Shown here: in pieces, positions 1 through 13,066 of the stretch
Layout: every line of letters begins with the position of its first letter
Position numbering within the stretch: position 1 is the stretch's first letter
Assembly (NCBI GenBank): GCA_024529925.1
Contig: JAFEUB010000786.1
Location: 1 to 64,000, forward strand
DNA: 64,000 bases
Reading direction: 5' to 3'
DNA from: Ophthalmolycus amberensis
Lineage: Eukaryota; Chordata; Actinopteri; Perciformes; Zoarcidae
Program-made: the position numbers and the translations under genes
Notes under the pieces: generated by a model
Told to the model about the DNA's origin: nothing
The model's input: only the letters and a program-made list of their open reading frames with translations
The model's database searches: none

Positions 1-910
1 AAGCTTTTAATAACTTTTAATCACAACGGTCTTGACATGGTGCTAGCAAATTTTAAAGTGGATCTGAGAGTCCCTAGGAGGATTTCGTTAAAGTATAGCG
101 ACTAGAAATAGGCCGAAATCGATGGAAAATGACACATCAATCAAATACCCGACTTCCGGTCGGGTTTAGAGCATGGTTTCCAAGGACTTATATTTAAGTC
201 TCCATAGATACATGTGCGTACCAACTTTCATACATGTAGCTCAACGTAGCGCTGGGCTGCTCTTTTCGAAATATTGTAGGGGGCGCTACAGAGGCAATTT
301 AAACGGACAGATTAAAAAAATCATATACACTATGTCCGTCTTATGACCTATGACACATGTACAAAGTTGTCATGCGTTTTTGAGCATCGTAAGTGAGTAA
401 AACCATCAGATTCATTTTTCATGGCGCGATGGGTCGCCACGGCAACAGCGTTCAACGAAACGCACAATATTCTCGGCCTTTTTTCATCAATGTCTTAAGG
501 CTATCCTTACCAAATTTGAGAATCATCAGGTCACCTGGCTAGGAGGAATAACTAAAGTAAAAAAAAAACATCTCCTTTAGCCAGTAGGCGGCGCTATGAG
601 TTATTGAATTTTTTTCAATTGAAGTCTGTCAAGCTTGCTGAGCATCATGCATAAGAAATTTTGTGCGGATTGGATAATGTACCTTGGAGTTATAACAACT
701 TATTTTTTCATAAAATGAGGTAAAATGGCCGCCACGCCACGTCAAGGTTCTTCGATGAAAGCGCGAGATTTCATATTTGTAATCACAAAGGTCTTAAGAG
801 CACCCTGACCAAAGGAGAAGTTGATCGCATAAAATTCTGTAGGAGGAAATCGTCTTAGTACGAAGGCTGAAAATGCAAAAGTCAAAATGCACAACTTCGC
901 GGTTTACTGT

Positions 911-3900
911 AGCGCCCCCTAGTGGTCGAATGAAACAATTCTCAGGGTATGTTCCAGCATGCGATGTGCATATATGCTGCAAGTTTTGGAATTTTAGGAC
1001 AAACGTTGAGAAGTTATGTGTATTGATATTACCACGCCCCCCTAAGAAGTTTATTGGTCCATATCTTGTAAACGGTAAGAGGTATCAAAAGCTTTTAATA
1101 ACTTTTGATGAGTAGGTCCATTAATGATCCACAACAAATTTGGTAGTAATCGGACCCAGCTCTAGGAGGAGATAAAAAAGGGGTTTTACACTAATTCAAA
1201 ATGGCGGAAAATCTAAGTAGGCGGAGCTTAGGGGTCTGAGAGGCTTTTTTGTAGCTCTAGCTCAAGTGAACATGTCTGTCAAATTTCAAGTCAATCGGAC
1301 AAACTGCCGAGGGTTGCCGGAAGTCCGACCTGTAGGGGGCGCTAGAGAGACATTTTTTTACACACAAATGTGCAAATTTGGGCAGCAGAGTTTCTCCCCA
1401 GACCTGACAGTGTCCAAAAATTGGTGAGTTTTCATGCATGGCAAGTGCCCCTACAAGCTCCATCCCAGAAAAAATTAAAGCTGCGAGCAGCGATGACGGG
1501 CCCTCGCCATGCGCGCGTCGGGGTGCCGGCGGGACTCTGGCCTGCGCGTCCGAGAACGTCCGCGACCGTCGGACGGCGCGTCCGCGAGCGAGACGTGGTT
1601 TAATCCCGCGTGGACCGCCTGGTGCCGGAAATGACGCTTTGCAAATAGTCTGATGCTTCCTGTGTCCGCTGCCTGGTGCTACAGAACGCGTGCGTCGTGT
1701 TGCTCTGTGTCAAGTGTCAACCGTGTAGTGTAAAAGTCACGTGAATCGGATGCAGTTTGTCAGAAAACGCAGATTTCCTTTCGCCAGCAGGTGGCGCTGT
1801 GAGTACTAGTGAAAATAAGCTTGTAGACATCCTCAGGCCGTGAGTGTTATCAAGCATGAGAAGTTTGGGACCGTTTGGAAGAAGTGCAGCTGAGTTACAT
1901 CCTTTTTTCACGAGGAATCACATAAAGTAATCGCCCGCTACGGCTAAACGATTCCGTCAAATGTAAAGCTTTTAATAACTTTTAATCACAACGGTCTTGA
2001 CATGGTGCGAGCAAATTTTAAAGTGGATCTGATGAAGTCCCTAGGAGGAGTTCGTTAAAGTATAGCGACTAGAAATAGGCGAAATCGATGGAAAATGACA
2101 CATGAATCAAAATTCCCGACTTCCGGTCGGATTTAGAGCATGGTTCCAAGAGACTTATATTTAAGTCTCCATAGGATACATGTGCTTACCAACTTTCATA
2201 CATGTAGCTCACACGTAGCGCCTGGGGCTGCTCTTTCGAAATATTGTAGGGGGCGCTATAGAGGCAATTTAAAACGGACAAGCCAAAAAAAACCACATTA
2301 CACTATGTCTTCCTGTGACCTACGACACATGTACAAAGTTTCATGAGTTTTTGAGCATCCCAACACACTCAACCATCAGCTTCCTGTTTCATGGCGAACG
2401 ATGCGTCGCCACGGCAACACCGTTCAAACGAAAGCGCACAATATTCATGATCATGCATCATCAATGTCTTAAGGCTATCCTTACTAAATTTGAGACTCAT
2501 CAGGTCATCAGGCTAGGAGGAATTAAGAAAGGTATAAAATATGACATTTCCTTTAGCCAGTATGTGGCGCTATGAGTTATAGAATTTTTTTCAATTGAAA
2601 ATATGTTCAAGCTGGAATGATTATCATGCATAAGAAGTTTTGTGCGGATTGGATAATGTACCTTGGAGTTATAAGAACTTATAAGAATTGATTTTTTCCA
2701 AAACATGAGGCAAAATGGCCGCCACGCCACGTCAAGGTCTTCGATGAAAGCGCGAGATTTTGATAACTTTTAATCACAAAGGTCTTAAGAACATCCTGAC
2801 CAAAGGAGAAGTTGACGCATGAATTCTCTAGGAGGAGTTCGTTAAAATTGCGAAGGCTGAAATCGGCAAAAAGGCCACTTCGCGGGTTTGCTGTAGCGCC
2901 CCCTAGTGGTTGAATGCAAAACAATTCTCAGGGTATGTTACAGCATGCGATGGCACATATGCTGCAAGTTTTGGAATTTTAGGACAAACGGTTGAGAAGT
3001 TATGTGTATTGATATTAAGCCACGCCCCTAAGAAGTTAATTGGTCCCATATCTTCTAAACGCTAAGAGGTATCAAAAAGCTTTTAATAACTTTGATGACG
3101 TTAGCTCTAATAATGATTCACTACAAATTTGGTAGTAATCGGACCCAGATCTAGGAGGAGATAGAAAAAATGGGTTTACACTAAATCCAAATGGCGGAAA
3201 ATCTAAGTAGGCGGAGCTTAGGGTCTGAGAGGTCTTTTTTAGATCTAGCGGATTGGGACATGTGGGTAAAATTTTCAAGTCAATCGGACATACTGGCCGA
3301 GGGGCGTCGCCGTGGCGATTTGTAGGGGGGCGCTAGAGAGCCATTTTTTACGCAGAAAGGACGCATCCATTTCAAACTCTAAGTTCTCCAGACCTGACCA
3401 AGTCCCCCAAATCTGGTGAGTTTTGGAGTCACAGCAAGTCCCTCCCAAGCAGTCCCAACGATTAAATTATAAGAATCAAAATAATAATCCCTGCCATTTC
3501 AATAGGGCCTTCGCCAGGCCGACGTTGTCGACGGCTCGGGCCCTAATAAGAAACCGGAATAATACCCCATCCAATTTCAATAGGGCCTTCGCCAGGCCGA
3601 CGTTGTCGACGGCTCGGGCCCTAATTAAAGCTGCGAGCAGCGATGAACGGGCCCTCGCCATGCGCACGTGGGTGCAGCGGGACTCCGGCCTGGTGTCGAG
3701 AACGTCCGCGACCGTCGGACGGCGCGTCCGCGAGCGAGACGTGTTTCAATCCCGCGTGGACCGCCTGGTGCCGGAATTGACGCTTTGCAAACAGTCCTGA
3801 CGCTTCCTGCGTCCTCTGCCTGGCGCTACAGAACGCGTGCGTCGTGTTGCTCTGTGTCAAGCTGTGAACGCGTAGTGTAAAAGTCACGTAAAGGGATGCA

Positions 3901-6900
3901 GTTTGTCAGAAAACTGCAGATTTTCCTTTCGCCAGCAGGTGGCGCTGTGAGTACTAGTGAAAATAAGCTTGTAGACATCCTCAGGCCGTGAGTGGTATTC
4001 AAGCATGAGAAGTTTGGGGACCGTTTGGAACAAGTCCAGCTGAGTTACATCAGACATTTCTTTAGCCAGTAGGCTTTGCAGGTTTACTGTAGCGCCCCCT
4101 CGTGGTCGAATGCAAAACAATTCTCAGGGTATGTTACTGGATGCGATGTGCACATATACTGAATATTTTGGGAATTTAGAACAAAATGGTTGAGAAGTTA
4201 TGTGTATTGATATTTTTGCCACGCACCTAAGAAGTGTATTGGTCCATATCTTGTAAACGCAAAGAGATATCAAAAAGATTTTGATAGGATTTTTGATGAT
4301 CTGATCCACTTATGATCCAACAGCAAATTCATAGAAATCGGAGCCAGCGTGTAGGAGTTTGCAAAAAATGTGGTTTTTTTCCACTAAAGTCAAAATGGCT
4401 GACTTCCGGTTGGGTTTAGAGCTTAGAGCTCCGGGGGCTTTTTTGTCCGTCTACATGTGATACATCTGTTTACCAAATGTTATCCATCAAAATTTATATA
4501 TAGATAGTGAAACGTACTGCGAGGGCTGCGTCGTCGAAATATTGTATAAATTCATACAAAATTGAAAATGGCAGACTTCCGGTCGGGTTTTAGAGCATGG
4601 TCCCAATAGACTTATTTTTAAGTCTCCATAAGATACATATGTCCTACAACTTTCATACATGTAGCTCAAACGTAGCGCTGGGGCTGCTCTTTCGAAATAT
4701 TGTAGGGGGCGCTATAGAGGCAATTTAAAACGGACAAGCCAAAAAAACATATACACTATGTCTTCCTGTGACCTACGACACATGTACAAAGTTTCATGAG
4801 TTTTTGAGCATCCCAACACACTCAACCATCAGCTTCCTGTTTCATGTCGAACGATGCGTCGCCACGGCAACAGCGTTCCACGAAAGCGCACAATATTCTC
4901 TGCGATTTTTCATCAATGTCTTAAGGCTATCCTTAGCAAATTTGAGACTCATCAGGTCACCTGGCTAGGAGGAATAACTAAAAGTAAAAAAAAAACATCT
5001 CCTTTAGCCAGTAGGCGGCGCTATGAGTTATTGCATTTTTTTCAATTGAAGTCTGTTCACGCTTGAATGAGCATCATGCATAAGAAGTTTTGTGGGGATT
5101 GGATAATGTACCTTGGAGTTATAACAACTTATTTTTTTCATAAAAATGAGATAAAATGGCCGCCACGCCAAGTCAAGGTTCTTCGATGAAAGCGCGAGAT
5201 TTTGATAACTTTTAATCACAAAGGTCTTAAGAACATCCTGAGCAAAGGAGAAGTTGATCGCATAAATTCTCTAGGAGGAGTTCGTTAAATGCGAAGGCTG
5301 AAATTGGCAAAAAGTGGCAAAAAGGGCCAACTTCGCGGGTCTGCTGTAGCGCCCCCTAGTGGTTGAATGCAAAACAATTCTCAGGATATGTTACAGCATG
5401 CGATGTGCACATATGCTGCAAGTTTTGGAATTTTCGGACAAACGGTTGAGAAGTTATGTGTATTGATATTAAGCCACGCCCCTAAGAAGTTTATTGGTCC
5501 ATATCTTGGAAACGCTAAGAGGTATCAAAAGCTTTTAATAACTTTTGATGACGTAGATCTAATAATGATCCACAACAAATATGGTAGTAATCGGACCCAG
5601 CATCTAGGAGGAGATAGAAAAAATGGGTTTACACTAAATTCAAAATGGCGGAAAATCTAAGTAGGCGGAGCTTAGGGGTCTGATTGGCTTTTTTTTAGAT
5701 CTAGCGGATTGGGACATGTGGGTCAAATTTCAAGTCAATCAGACATACCTGGCCGAGGGGCGTCGCCGGTCCGATTTGTAGGGGTCGCTAGAGAGCCATT
5801 TTTTTACACACACATATGCAAATTTGCAGAGTTTTCTCCACCAGATGTGAGAGGGGTGCAAAATGGTGAGTTTTCATGAATTCCAAGTGCCCCTACAAGC
5901 TCCATCCCCGGCAGAATAATGACGGATTCCTCCAATTTCAATAGGGCCTTCGCGGCCCGACGTTGTCGGTGGCTCGGGCCCTAATAAGAATACCCCAGCC
6001 AATTTCAATAGGGCCTTCGCCAGGCCGACGTTTGTCGACGGCTCGGGCCCTAATTAATAAAAACCCAGCCAATTTCAAGAGGGCCTTCGCCAGGCCGACG
6101 TTGTCGACGGCTCGGGCCCTAATTAAAGCTGCGAGCAGCGATGAACGGGCCCTCGCTACGCGCGCGTCGGCGTGCCGGCGGGACTCTGGCCTGCGCGTCC
6201 GCGAGCGAGACGTGTTTAATCCCGCGTGGACCGCCTGTGCCGGAATTGACCGCTTTGCAAACAGTCCGACGCTTCCTGCGTCCTCTGCCTGGCGCTACAG
6301 AACGCGTGCGTCGTGTTGCTCTGTGTCAAGTGTCAACCGCGTAGTGTAAAAGTCACGTGGAATCGGATGCAGTTTGTCAGAAAACGCAGATTTCCTTTCG
6401 CCAGCAGGTGGCGCTGTGAGTACTAGTGAAAATAAGCTTGTAGACATCCTCGGGCCGTGAGTGTATCAAGCATGAGAAGTTTGGGACCGTTTGGAAGAAG
6501 TGCAGCTGAGTTACATCAGCTTTTTTCACGAGGAATCACATAAAGTAATCGGCCGCTACGGCTAAACGATTCCGTCAAATGTAAAGCTTTTAATAACTTT
6601 TAATCACAACGGTCTTGACATGGTGCGAGCAAATTTTAAAGTGGATCTGATGAAGTCCCTAGGAGGAGTTCGTTAAAGTATAGCGACTAGAAATAGGCCG
6701 AAATCGATGGAAAAATGACACATGAATCAAAATATCCCGACTTCCGGTCGGGTTTAGAGCATGGTTCCAAGAGACTTATATTTAAGTCTCCATAGGATAC
6801 ATGTGCGTACCAACTTTCATACATGTAGCTCAAACGTAGCGCCGGGGCTGCTCTTTCGAAATATTGTAGGGGGCGCTATAGAGGCAATTTAAAACGGACA

Positions 6901-9900
6901 AGCCAAAAAAACATATACACTATGTCTTCCTGTGACCTACGACACATGTACAAAGTTTCATGAGTTTTTGAGTATCCCAACACACTCAACCATCAGCTTC
7001 CTGTTTCATGGCGAACGATGCGTCGCCACGGCAACACCGTTCAACGAAAGCGCACAATATTCATGAGCATGCATCATCAATGTCTTAAGGCTATCCTGAC
7101 TAAATTTGAGACTCATCAGGTCATCAGGCTAGGAGGAATTAAGAAAGGTATAAAATATGACATTTCCTTTAGCCAGTAGGTGGCGCTATGAGTTATTGAA
7201 TTTTTTTCAATTGAAATATGTTCAAGCTTGAATGATTATCATGCCTAAGAAGTTTTGTGCGGATTGGATAATGTACCTTGGAGTTATAAGCAACTTATAA
7301 GAATTGATTTTTTCCAAAACAGTGAGGCAAAATGGCCGCCACGCCACGTCAAGGTTCTTCGATGAAAGCGCGAGATTTTGATAACTTTTAATCACAAAGG
7401 TCTTAAGAACATCCTGACCAAAGGAGAAGTTGATCGCATAAATTCTCTAGGAGGAGTTCGTTAAAATGCGAAGGCTGAAATCTGCAAAAAGTGGCAAAAA
7501 TGCCAAATTCGCGGGTTTGCTGTAGCGCCCCCCTAGTGGTTCGAATGAAAAACAATTCTCAGGGTATGTTCCAGCATGCGATGTGCACATATGCTGCAAG
7601 TTTTGGAATTTTAGGACAAACGGTTGAGAAGTTATGTGTATTGATATTAAGCCACGCCCCTAAGAAGTTTATTGGTCCATATCTTGTAAACGGTAAGAGG
7701 TATCAAAAAGCTTTTAATAACTTTTGATGAGGTAGCTCTAATAATGATCCACAACAAATTTGGTAGTAATCGGACCCAGCATCTAGGAGGAGATAGAAAA
7801 AATGGTTTTACACTAAATCCAAAATGGCGGAAAATCTAAGTAGGCGGAGCTTAGGGGTTTGAGAGGCTTTTTTTTAGATCTAGCTGATTCGGACATGTGG
7901 GTCGAAATTTCAAGTAAATCGGACATACTTGCCGAGGGGCGTCGCCGTGGCCGAATTTGTAGGGGGCGCTAGAGAGCCATTTTTTTTTCACAAGAGAGCT
8001 GCATCCATTTGTCAGATGGCTATTTTCACCAGGCCTGACAAGTCCCCAAAATTTGGTGAGTTTTGGAGTGCAGCAAGTCCCCCCCAAGCAGTCCCAAAGA
8101 TTAAAAATAAAGATCCGAATTAAAGCTGCGAGCAGCGATGAACGGGCCCTCGCCATGCGCGCGTCGGCGTGCCGGCGGGACTCCGGCCTGCGCGTCCGCG
8201 AGCGAGACGTGTTTTAATTCCCGCGTGGACCGCCTGGTGCCGGAATTGACGCTTTGCAAACAGTCCGACGCTTCCTGCGTCCTCTGCCTGGCGCTACAGA
8301 ACGCGTGCGTCGTGTTGCTCTGTGTCAAGTGTCAACCGCGTAGTGTAAAAGTCACGTGAATCGGATGCAGTTTGTCAAGAAAAACGCAGATTTCCTTTCG
8401 CCAGCAGGTGGCGCTGTGAGTACTAGTGAAAATAAGCCTTGTGGACATCCTCGGGCCGTGAGTGTTATCAAGCATGAGAAGTTTGGGGACCGTTTGGAAC
8501 AAGTCCAGCTGAGTTACATCAGACATTTCCTTCAGCCAGTAGGCTTTGCAGGTTTACTGTAGCGCCCCCTCGTGGTCGAATGCAAAACAATTCTCAGGGT
8601 ATGTTACTGGATGCGATGTGCACATATACTGAATATTTTGGGAATTTAGAACAAATGGTTGAGAAGTTATGTGTATTGATATTTTGCCACGCACCTAAGA
8701 AGTGTATTGGTCCATATCTTGTAAACGCAAAGAGATATCAAAAAGATTTTGATAGGTTTTGATGATCTAGATCCACTTATGATCCACAACAAATTTCATA
8801 GAAATCGGAGCCAGCGTGTAGGAGTTTGCAAAAATGTGTTTTTTTTCCACTAAAGTCAAAATGGCTGACTCCCGGTTGGGTTTAGAGCTTAGACCTACAG
8901 GGGCTTTTTTGTCCGTCTACATGTGATACATCTGTTTACCAAATGTTATACATCAAAAGTTATATATAGATAGTGAAACGTACCGCGAGGGCTGAATCGA
9001 TGGAAAATGACACATTCAATCAAAATACCCGACCTTCCGGTCGGGTTTAGAGCATGGTCCAAGAGACTTATATTTAAGTCCTCCATAGGATACATAGTGC
9101 GTACCAACTTTCATACATGTAGCTCAAACGTAGCGCCGGGGCTGCTCTTCGAAATATTGTAGGGGGCGCTATAGAGGCAATTTAAAACGGACAAGCCAAA
9201 AAAACATATACACTATGTCTTCCTGTGACCTACGACACATGTACAAAGTTTCATGAGTTTTGAGCATCCCAACACACTCAACCATCAGCTTCCTGTTTCA
9301 TGAAAACGATGCGTCGCCACGGCAACAGCGTTCAACGAAAGCGCACAATATTCATGATCATGCATCATCAATGTCTTAAGGCTATCCGGACCAAAACTGA
9401 GACTCATCAGGTCATCAGGCTAGGAGGTAATAAGAAAAGTATAAAATATGACATTTCCTTTCGCCAGTAGGTGGCGCTATGAGTTATTGAATTTTTTTCA
9501 ATTGAAATATGTTCAAGCTTGAATGATTATCATGCATAAGAAGATTTGTGCGGATTGGACAATGTACCTTGGAGTTTATAAGAACTTATAAGAATTGATT
9601 TTTTCCAAAACAGTGAGGCAAAATGGCCGCCACGCCACGTCAAGGTTCTTCGATGAAAGCGCGAGATTTTGATAACTTTTAATCACAAAGGTCTTAAGAA
9701 CATCCTGACCAAAGGAGAAGTTGATCGCATAAATTCTCTAGGAGGAGTTCGTTCAAATGCGAAGGCTGAAATTGGCGAAAAGTGGCAAAAATGCCAACTT
9801 CGCGGGTCTACTGTAGCGCCCCCTAGTGGTTGAATGAAAAACAATTCTCAGGGTATGTTACATGCATGCGATGTGCACATATGCTGCAAGTTTTGGAATT

Positions 9901-11895
9901 TTGGGACAAACGGTTGAGAAGTTATGTGTATTGATATTAAGCCACGCCCCTAAGACGTTTATTGGTTCATATCTTCTAAACGGCTAAGAGGTATCAAAAA
10001 GCTTTTAATAACTTTTGATGACGAGATCTAATAATGATCCAGAACAAATTTGGTAGTAATCGGACCCAGCATCTAGGAGGAGATAGAAAAAATGGGTTTA
10101 CACTAAATCCAAAATGGCGGAAAATCTAAGTAGCGGAGCTTAGGGGTCTGAGAGGCTTTTTTTTAGATCTAGCGGATGTGGACATGTGGGTCAAATTTCA
10201 AGTCAATCGGACATACTGGCCGAGGGGGCGTCGCCGGGGCGATTTGTAGGGGGCGCTAGAGAGCCATTTTTTTAGCACAGAAAGACGCATCCATTTCAAA
10301 CTCTAAGTTCGCGCAGACCTGACAAGTCCCCAAAATTTGGTGAGTTTTGGAGTATAGTCAAGTCCCCCCCAAGCAGTCCCAAACATGACAAAAGCGAATA
10401 ATAATAATAAACCCTGCCAATTTCAATAGGGCCTTCGCCAGGCCGACGTTGTCGACGGCTCGGGCCCTAATTAAAGCTGCGAGCAGCGATGAACGGGCCC
10501 TCGCTATGCGCGCGTCGAGGTGCCGGCGGGACTCTGGCCTGCGCGTCCGAGAGAGCTGAGACGTGTTTAATCCCGCGTGGACCGCCTGGTGCCGGAATTG
10601 ACGCTTTGCAAACAGTCCGACGCTTCCTGCGTCCTCTGCCTGGCGCTACAGAACGCGTGCGTCGTGTTGCTCTGTGTCAAGTGTCAACCGCGTAGTGTAA
10701 AAGTACGTGAATCGGATGCAGTTTGTCAGAAAACGCAGATTTCCTTTCGCCAGCAGGTGGCGCTGTGAGTACTAGTGAAAATAAGCTTGTAGACATCCTC
10801 AGGGCCGTGAGTGTTATCAAGCATGAGAAGTTTGGGACCGTTTGGAAGAAGTGCAGCTGAGTTACATCAGCTATTTTTCACTGAGGAATCACATAAAGTA
10901 AATCGCCCGCTACGGCTAAACGATTCCGTCAAATGTAAAGCTTTTAATAACTTTTAATCACAACGGTCTTGACATGGTAGCTAGCACAATTTAAAGTGGA
11001 TCTGATGAAGTCCCTAGGAGGAGTTCGTTAAAGTATAGCGACAAGAAATAGGCCGAAATCGATGGAAAAATGACACATGCAATCAAAATTCCCGACTTCC
11101 GGTCGGGTTTAGAGCATGGTTCCAAGAGACTTATATTTAAGTCTCCATAGGATACATGTGCGTACCAACTTTCATACATGTAGCTCAAACGTAGCGCCGG
11201 GGCTGCTCTTTCGAAATATTGTAGGGGGCGCTATAGAGGCAATTTAAAACGGACAAGCCAAAAAAACATATACACTATCGTCTTCCTGTGACCTACGACA
11301 CATGTACAAAGTTTCATGAGTTTTTGAGCATCCCAACACACTCAACCATCAGCTTCCTGTTTCATGGCGAACGATGCGTCGCCACGGCAACACCGTGCAA
11401 CGAAAGCGCACAATATTCATGATGATGCATCATCAATGTCTTAAGGCTATCCTTACCAAATTTGAGACTCATCAGGTCATCAGGCTAGGAGGAATTAAGA
11501 AAGGTATAAAATATGACATTTCCTTTAGCCAGTAGGTGGCGCTATGAGTTATTGAATTTTTTTCAATTGAAATATGTTCAAGCTTGATGTAGCATCATGC
11601 AAAAGAAGTTTTGTGCGGATTGCATAATGTACCTTGGAGTTATAAGAACTTATACAAATTCGTTTTTTTCAAAAACAGTGAGGCAAAATGGCCGCCACGC
11701 CACGTCAAGGTTCTTCGATGAAAGCGCGAGATTTTGATAACTTTTAATCACAAAGGTCTTAAGAACATCCTGACCAAAGGAGAAGTTGATCGCATAAATT
11801 CTCTAGGAGGAGTTCGTTCAAATGCGAAGGCTGAAATTGGCGAAAAGTGGCAAAAATGCCAACTTCGCGGGTCTACTGTAGCGCCCCCTAGTGGT
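911..11895. promoter_or_regulatory. Recurrent CTCF-like motifs inside the array
   Basis: Plus-strand matches to the vertebrate CTCF core (CCASYAGRKGGCR type): CCAGCAGGTGGCGCTG at 1784, 3932, 6401, 8401 and 10750, and CCAGTAGGTGGCGCTA at 7173, 9464 and 11529. Minus-strand matches read AGCGCCCCCTAGTGGT on the plus strand at 911, 2895, 5348, 9815 and 11880, with one-base or one-indel variants at 4091, 7524 and 8561. Weaker variants lie at 581 and 5008. The motif match is seen directly. Binding is inferred only. Confidence 0.5.
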
Positions 11896-12483
11896 TGAAT
11901 GCAAAACAATTCTCAGGGTATGTTACAGCATGCGATGTGCACATATGCTGCAAGTTTTGGAATTTTAGGACCAACGGTTGAGACGTTATGTGTATTGATA
12001 TTAAGCCACGCCCCTAAGAAGTTTATTGGTCCATATCTTGTAAACGCTAAGAAGTATCAAAAAGCTTTTAATAACTTTTGATGACGTAGATCTAATAATG
12101 ATCCAGAACAAATTTGGTAGTAATCGGACCCAGCATCTAGGAGGAGATAGAAAAAATGGGTTTTACACTAAATCCAAAATGGCGGAAAATCTAAGTAGGC
12201 GGAGCTTAGGGGTCTGAGAGGCTTTTTTTTAGATCTAGCGGATTGGGACATGTGGGTCAAATTTCAAGTAAATCGGACATACTGGCCGAGGGGCGTCGCC
12301 GGACCGATTTGTAGGGGGCGCTAGAGAGCCATTTTTTTACACAGAGAGTAGCATCATTTTTCAGATGGCAATTTTCACCAAGCCTGACAAGTCCCCAAAA
12401 TTGGTGAGTTTTGGAGTACAGCAAGTCCCCCCCAAGCAGTCCCAAAGATTAAAAATAAAGATCAGAATAATAATACCCCAGCC

Positions 12484-13066
12484 AATTTCAAGAGGGCCTT
12501 CGCCAGGCCGACGTTGTCGACGGCTCGGGCCCTAATAATAATAACCCTGCCAATTTCAATAGGGCCTTCGCCAGGCCGACGTTGTCGACGGCTCGGGCCC
12601 TAATAATACCCCGACCAATTTCAAGAGGGCCTTCGCCAGGCCGACGTTTGTCGACTGCTCGGGCCCTAATAAACATGCCAATTTCAATAGGGCCTTCGCC
12701 AGGCCGACGTTGTCGACGGCTCGGGCCCTAATAATAACCCTGCCAATTTCAATAGGGCCTTCGCCAGGCCGACGTTGTCGACGGCTCGGGCCCTAATAAT
12801 AAAAACCCAGCCAATTTCAAGAGGGCCTTCGCCAGGCCGACGTTGTCGACGGCTCGGGCCCTAATAATCATGCCAATTTCAATAGGGCCTTCGCCAGGCC
12901 GACGTTGTCGACGGCTCGGGCCCTAATAATAATACCCCGGCCAATTTCAAGAGGGCCTTCGCCAGGCCGACGATGTCGGCGGCTCGGGCCCTAATAATAA
13001 TACCCCGGCCAATTTCAAGAGGGCCTTCGCCAGGCCGACGATGTCGGCGGCTCGGGCCCTAATAAA
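12484..13066. repeat. GC-rich palindromic minisatellite, 9 copies
   Basis: Nine head-to-tail copies of a GC-rich core that starts AGGGCCTTCGCC and ends CGGCTCGGGCCCTAATAA, spaced about 61-69 bp by short AT-rich linkers. Each core has AGGGCC at one end and GGGCCCT at the other, plus an inner CGAC-GTT-GTCG, so it can fold into a hairpin. The lead-in alternates irregularly between TTTCAATAGGG and TTTCAAGAGGG. Smaller groups of the same unit sit at subunit borders of the large array: two at 3495-3625, three at 5935-6122, one at 10415-10471, none before 1480 and 8121. Confidence 0.9.

Larger units (their letters stand above)
1..13066. repeat. Higher-order tandem repeat array with alternating subunits (~4.4 kb period)
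   Basis: The whole stretch consists of diverged copies of the same blocks. The anchor AAAGCTGCGAGCAGCGATG recurs near 1480, 3627, 6124, 8121 and 10473. Copies 1, 3 and 5 are followed by a block starting with TTTTAATAACTTTTAATCAC (near 1967, 6583, 10938). Copies 2 and 4 instead jump to a shorter version with CTGTAGCGCCCCCTCGTGG (4088, 8558). Like-to-like spacing is about 4.65, 4.35 and 4.5 kb, so the real period is a dimer. The array begins before position 1 and ends at 13066. The ORFs inside are short, shift frame between copies and have no recognisable domain, so I see no gene. Some motifs, such as 'GCGCCCCCTAGTGG', occur in many fish repeats. The family name is unknown to me. Confidence 0.9.

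Noticed and set aside
5963..6349. 128-codon ORF in the array (and similar 60-125 codon ORFs around 1370-1653, 3423-3887, 8101-8359 and 10489-10695)
   Set aside because: They are translations of the GC-rich minisatellite and anchor block. Frame and length differ between copies and no domain is present.
12484..13066. CRISPR-like regular repeat
   Set aside because: The repeated part is longer than the linkers, the linkers are AT-rich slippage products of the same unit, and the setting is a vertebrate genome.
1..13066. Ribosomal RNA or tRNA cluster as the source of the repeated GC-rich blocks
   Set aside because: No rRNA core words or tRNA cloverleaf could be recognised.
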